Positions 61,550 to 64,000 of a stretch of 64,000 bases of DNA are shown one piece after another. The DNA comes from Ligula intestinalis (taxonomy: Eukaryota > Platyhelminthes > Cestoda > Diphyllobothriidea > Diphyllobothriidae), in assembly GCA_036362985.1 (NCBI GenBank), contig JAYGXS010000008.1, positions 21,376,102-21,440,101 of the forward strand, given 5' to 3'. The position numbers and the translations under genes are program-made. Below the pieces are notes generated by a model. The model was not told the DNA's origin. It ran no database searches and worked only from the letters and a program-made list of their open reading frames with translations. Position 1 is the stretch's first letter. Each line of letters begins with the position of its first letter.

Positions 61550-62030
61550 AGGTCTTCGGGCTTCGATAACATGCTCTGCACATTAGTTTACCTGAAGGTT
61601 AGATTGTGGTGTATCCGTGATCTGGTAACGATACGGCTAAAACCCCCGTAAATGGGTCGACTATGCGGTCATCCAGAACGGATCCAATTAGTGCAAGATA
61701 GGTGGACGCCAACTTTATGGTTGTTGTAAAAAGAAACCACTTCGTTCTGCTTCGAGTAGCCTATCATGTTGGTAACACGTTGACGACGTTTCGGCCTTTC
61801 TGCAGGTAAGAGGTTCTGGTGATAAAATAACCTTATTTAGCCGTTTACTCAAAAGCCTCTGTAACTTTAAAGTGTCTGGGGAGTGTTGCTTTAACTACTC
61901 TGTCTGGCCATTTTCCAAGGTGGAAGGCTCTAGCAGTTCGATTGCTTCGGTGGGTTCCAAAATATTGTTCAGAAGACCCAGCAAGAGTTTTAAGTCTTCT
62001 GACACCGGTCCTTGCTTGCAGTTGAATCAA
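61550..62030 (-). pseudogene. Decayed retroelement segment
   Basis: Minus-strand reading gives SYLQKGRNVVNVLPT near 61815-61770 and KLASTYLALIGSVLDDRIVD near 61705. The first is typical of the C-terminal end of GIY-YIG retroelements. Several stops intervene. The nucleotide core CGAAACGTC at 61793-61785 resembles the 3' half of a hammerhead. Confidence 0.35.
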
Positions 62031-63300
62031 AGAGCCTCTGTAATATAATACATATCCTAGGTCGAGTCCCTTTTTTCAACAACGTTTCCTTCCGTAAATG
62101 ATGAAGCTCTCTGGTGCGGTGCAATGATGATGGAAAAGCAGATGCTTTTTGGCTACATGTTGGTTTGCTTCTGTTTTTTCCTACTTTATCGAAGTCTTTA
62201 GCATAAATGCTTGTGAACCGTAAATAGTGGATCCATTTGGAGTGGTCATACTATTTTTCGGAAATTTTCGGAACTGCAGCATTTACCATACTGGATGGGC
62301 GGTCACTGAAGTCTCTATTCGATTATTCTAGAAAGCATCGTTCGGCAGCGGTTGTCCATTTCCGATTTTTATATCCGATTTCGTATTTTCGTTGACGTTT
62401 TTGTTTCCACACAGGCTTTTCGTTTCTTGCATTGCTACAGCATGCTTTGTGACTGCCGTGACAATTCCAGAAACTGTTTGTGATTTGCACTTATTGCGAG
62501 ATTCTTTTGCTATACTTATTTTTATTCGTTAGTTGGGCACTCTTATCGCTCACTGTATTTGAACTGCATCACAGCCTCGTCTTCCATCTGGTTGATTTTG
62601 ACAGCCAACCTTTTCCAGCCTTCACATATTGCAGCTGCTTGGGGTATGTCAATACCATTGAGGAAACTTCATGTAAGTATCTGCTGTGTTGATGACCTGG
62701 CCAAAGATGTGAATGTAAGCTTCTGATAATAATCATTTGAAAATATACGCTGACCGAAACTACGCTCGATCCATATCATTGGAATTCTCGCAAAACGAGA
62801 AACATATAGTCCGCAGATTGATCACCCCACCGTGACATACCCTTTTAGGCAGCTAGATACCTGTCCATCTCGCAGTGGAGTTATACAAAAGTAAAAAGTT
62901 AGCAGGAATAAAATCTCTTCCTGTGTAACAACTGCAAGCAGAGGCCATGTTTATCGTAGAATTTCTGAAATTTTTCAAGAATAAAAGGTCTAGCAAAGGC
63001 CTGTTGATTTATAAAGTAATCAATGTCTGAATTCATTAAAAATAAGCCGTATAGGAATGATCAGTTTAGTCTCTTTGCCGTTATTACTCTGAAATATCAA
63101 TGGATTGTTTGAGACCGTTTTGGAGAGGTACACTATGTTGACCAATTTTTTCGTCATGCCAAGATATATGGTAGTATGCTTAGTTTGGAGAAAAATTTCC
63201 TGCTTGAACTATGAGAGTATTAGGAAAAACTGGGTGGATTATTATAGACAACAATCAGTTTTTACGGTTCAATTTTTCACTAAGGAAAATTGCTTTCCTT
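62031..63300. other. Region without a recognised gene
   Basis: T-rich plus strand; nothing supported. Confidence 0.4.
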
Positions 63301-63307
63301 GCAGAAA

Positions 63308-63690
63308 CCCAAGTCAAGTCAATTTATTAAGGGAAATATAGGCAAACGCATTTGAACTCGCTATCGGTAGACAGTAGTTAAGAAATGCATCAACAATGCC
63401 CAACATTTCAAAGAAGGTTGTTTAGGTAATTGTGAGTGGCTACTCACTTTTCTCGAAGTTATATAATCAGATGGGATGATGTCATTTATCACGAGACAGC
63501 AGGTGTAACTGAACAATAAGAGCACACTGTCAAGAAACTCCTAAGGCATGGCTCAGAATTCACTAAATGAAATATAATTCATGGTTTTTTAGGAGAAAAG
63601 CTGTCGCTTCTGGGAAAAATTGTTTTAAAAATATGCCAGGATGCAGCTCTTAATGTTGGCAGCGGTTTAGGAGGTCCACCACGACTTAAA
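63308..63690 (-). mobile_element. CR1-like LINE, 3' untranslated region
   Basis: The plus strand reads AAGTCAAGTCAATTTATTAA, then AGGCAAACGCATTTGAACTC: the inverse of the family 3' end. It is colinear with 3717-4050 over about 380 bp. No RT remnant follows within the window. Confidence 0.75.
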
Positions 63691-64000
63691 TCTTGATCGG
63701 AAGTGCCATACTGGGACGAGGACGAGACGGCAGAGTCACGAGAAGATCCCGACAAATGGGAGCTACGACCATTATACGCGTTTGTCAATTTCCGGGGCCA
63801 TCATCAACGCGACGAAAACAGGAGAAGCCACCACGATCGCATCTATCCGTTAATGGCCAACATTAGCCAGCTGCTTGAACAGGGATGAATTTATCGGAAA
63901 AAGCAATTTCAGATTTAGATGTTACTTAAACGAAGCAAGTAATATTATACGATTCCAGCGTTCCAAACAATGCAGCAAAGTCGTCACGCAGGATCTGCCT

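Overview
This is eukaryotic, repeat-dense DNA with long introns, N gaps and many decayed retroelements. The retroelement mix is typical of flatworms: CR1-like and RTE-like LINE tails, Penelope-like GIY-YIG pieces and tRNA-related SINEs. The proteins fit this too, so I infer a large-genome flatworm, probably a tapeworm. No species is proven.

Two host genes can be supported, both on the minus strand. (1) A complete puromycin-sensitive-type M1 aminopeptidase runs from 59924 down to 24131. I resolved 16 coding exons whose splice phases all agree. They total 2733 nt (910 residues plus stop), close to the length of animal PSA. GAMEN, HELAH-18-E and the catalytic tyrosine are all intact. Introns 1 and 6 have GC-AG borders and the others are GT-AG. 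(2) The 5' part of a small, unrecognised protein with two hydrophobic segments lies at 11673-11525 and 3582-3432. The two exons agree in phase, and later exons were not found in the window.

The rest is mostly transposon debris. 1-740 is a large fold-back element. 3.2-4.9 kb holds CR1-like 3' ends. 6.65-7.03 kb is an RTE tail. 7.5-9.8 kb is a SINE cluster. 10.4-12.9 kb has two Penelope-like GIY-YIG remnants. 13.1-14.9 kb has LTR-like pieces. 22.4-23.8 kb has another Penelope piece, a long palindrome and an LTR-like piece. Inside the aminopeptidase gene, intron 13 (27013-36782) holds a 400-bp gap, CR1-like debris, a Jockey-like LINE split by a solo LTR with a 5-bp target duplication, and an RTE tail. 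Intron 9 (41272-44708) holds a 186-bp CAGT/TA-type MITE and a tandem duplication that reaches exon 9. Introns 2 to 8, 10 and 11 hold SINEs, a second MITE family, a second solo LTR and other dispersed repeats.

The genes do not form an operon. They lie head to tail on one strand, about 12 kb apart. The most informative structures are the three-layer nested insertion at 31.5-35.1 kb, the two MITE families with TA targets, the long palindromes, and the GC-AG introns of the aminopeptidase.
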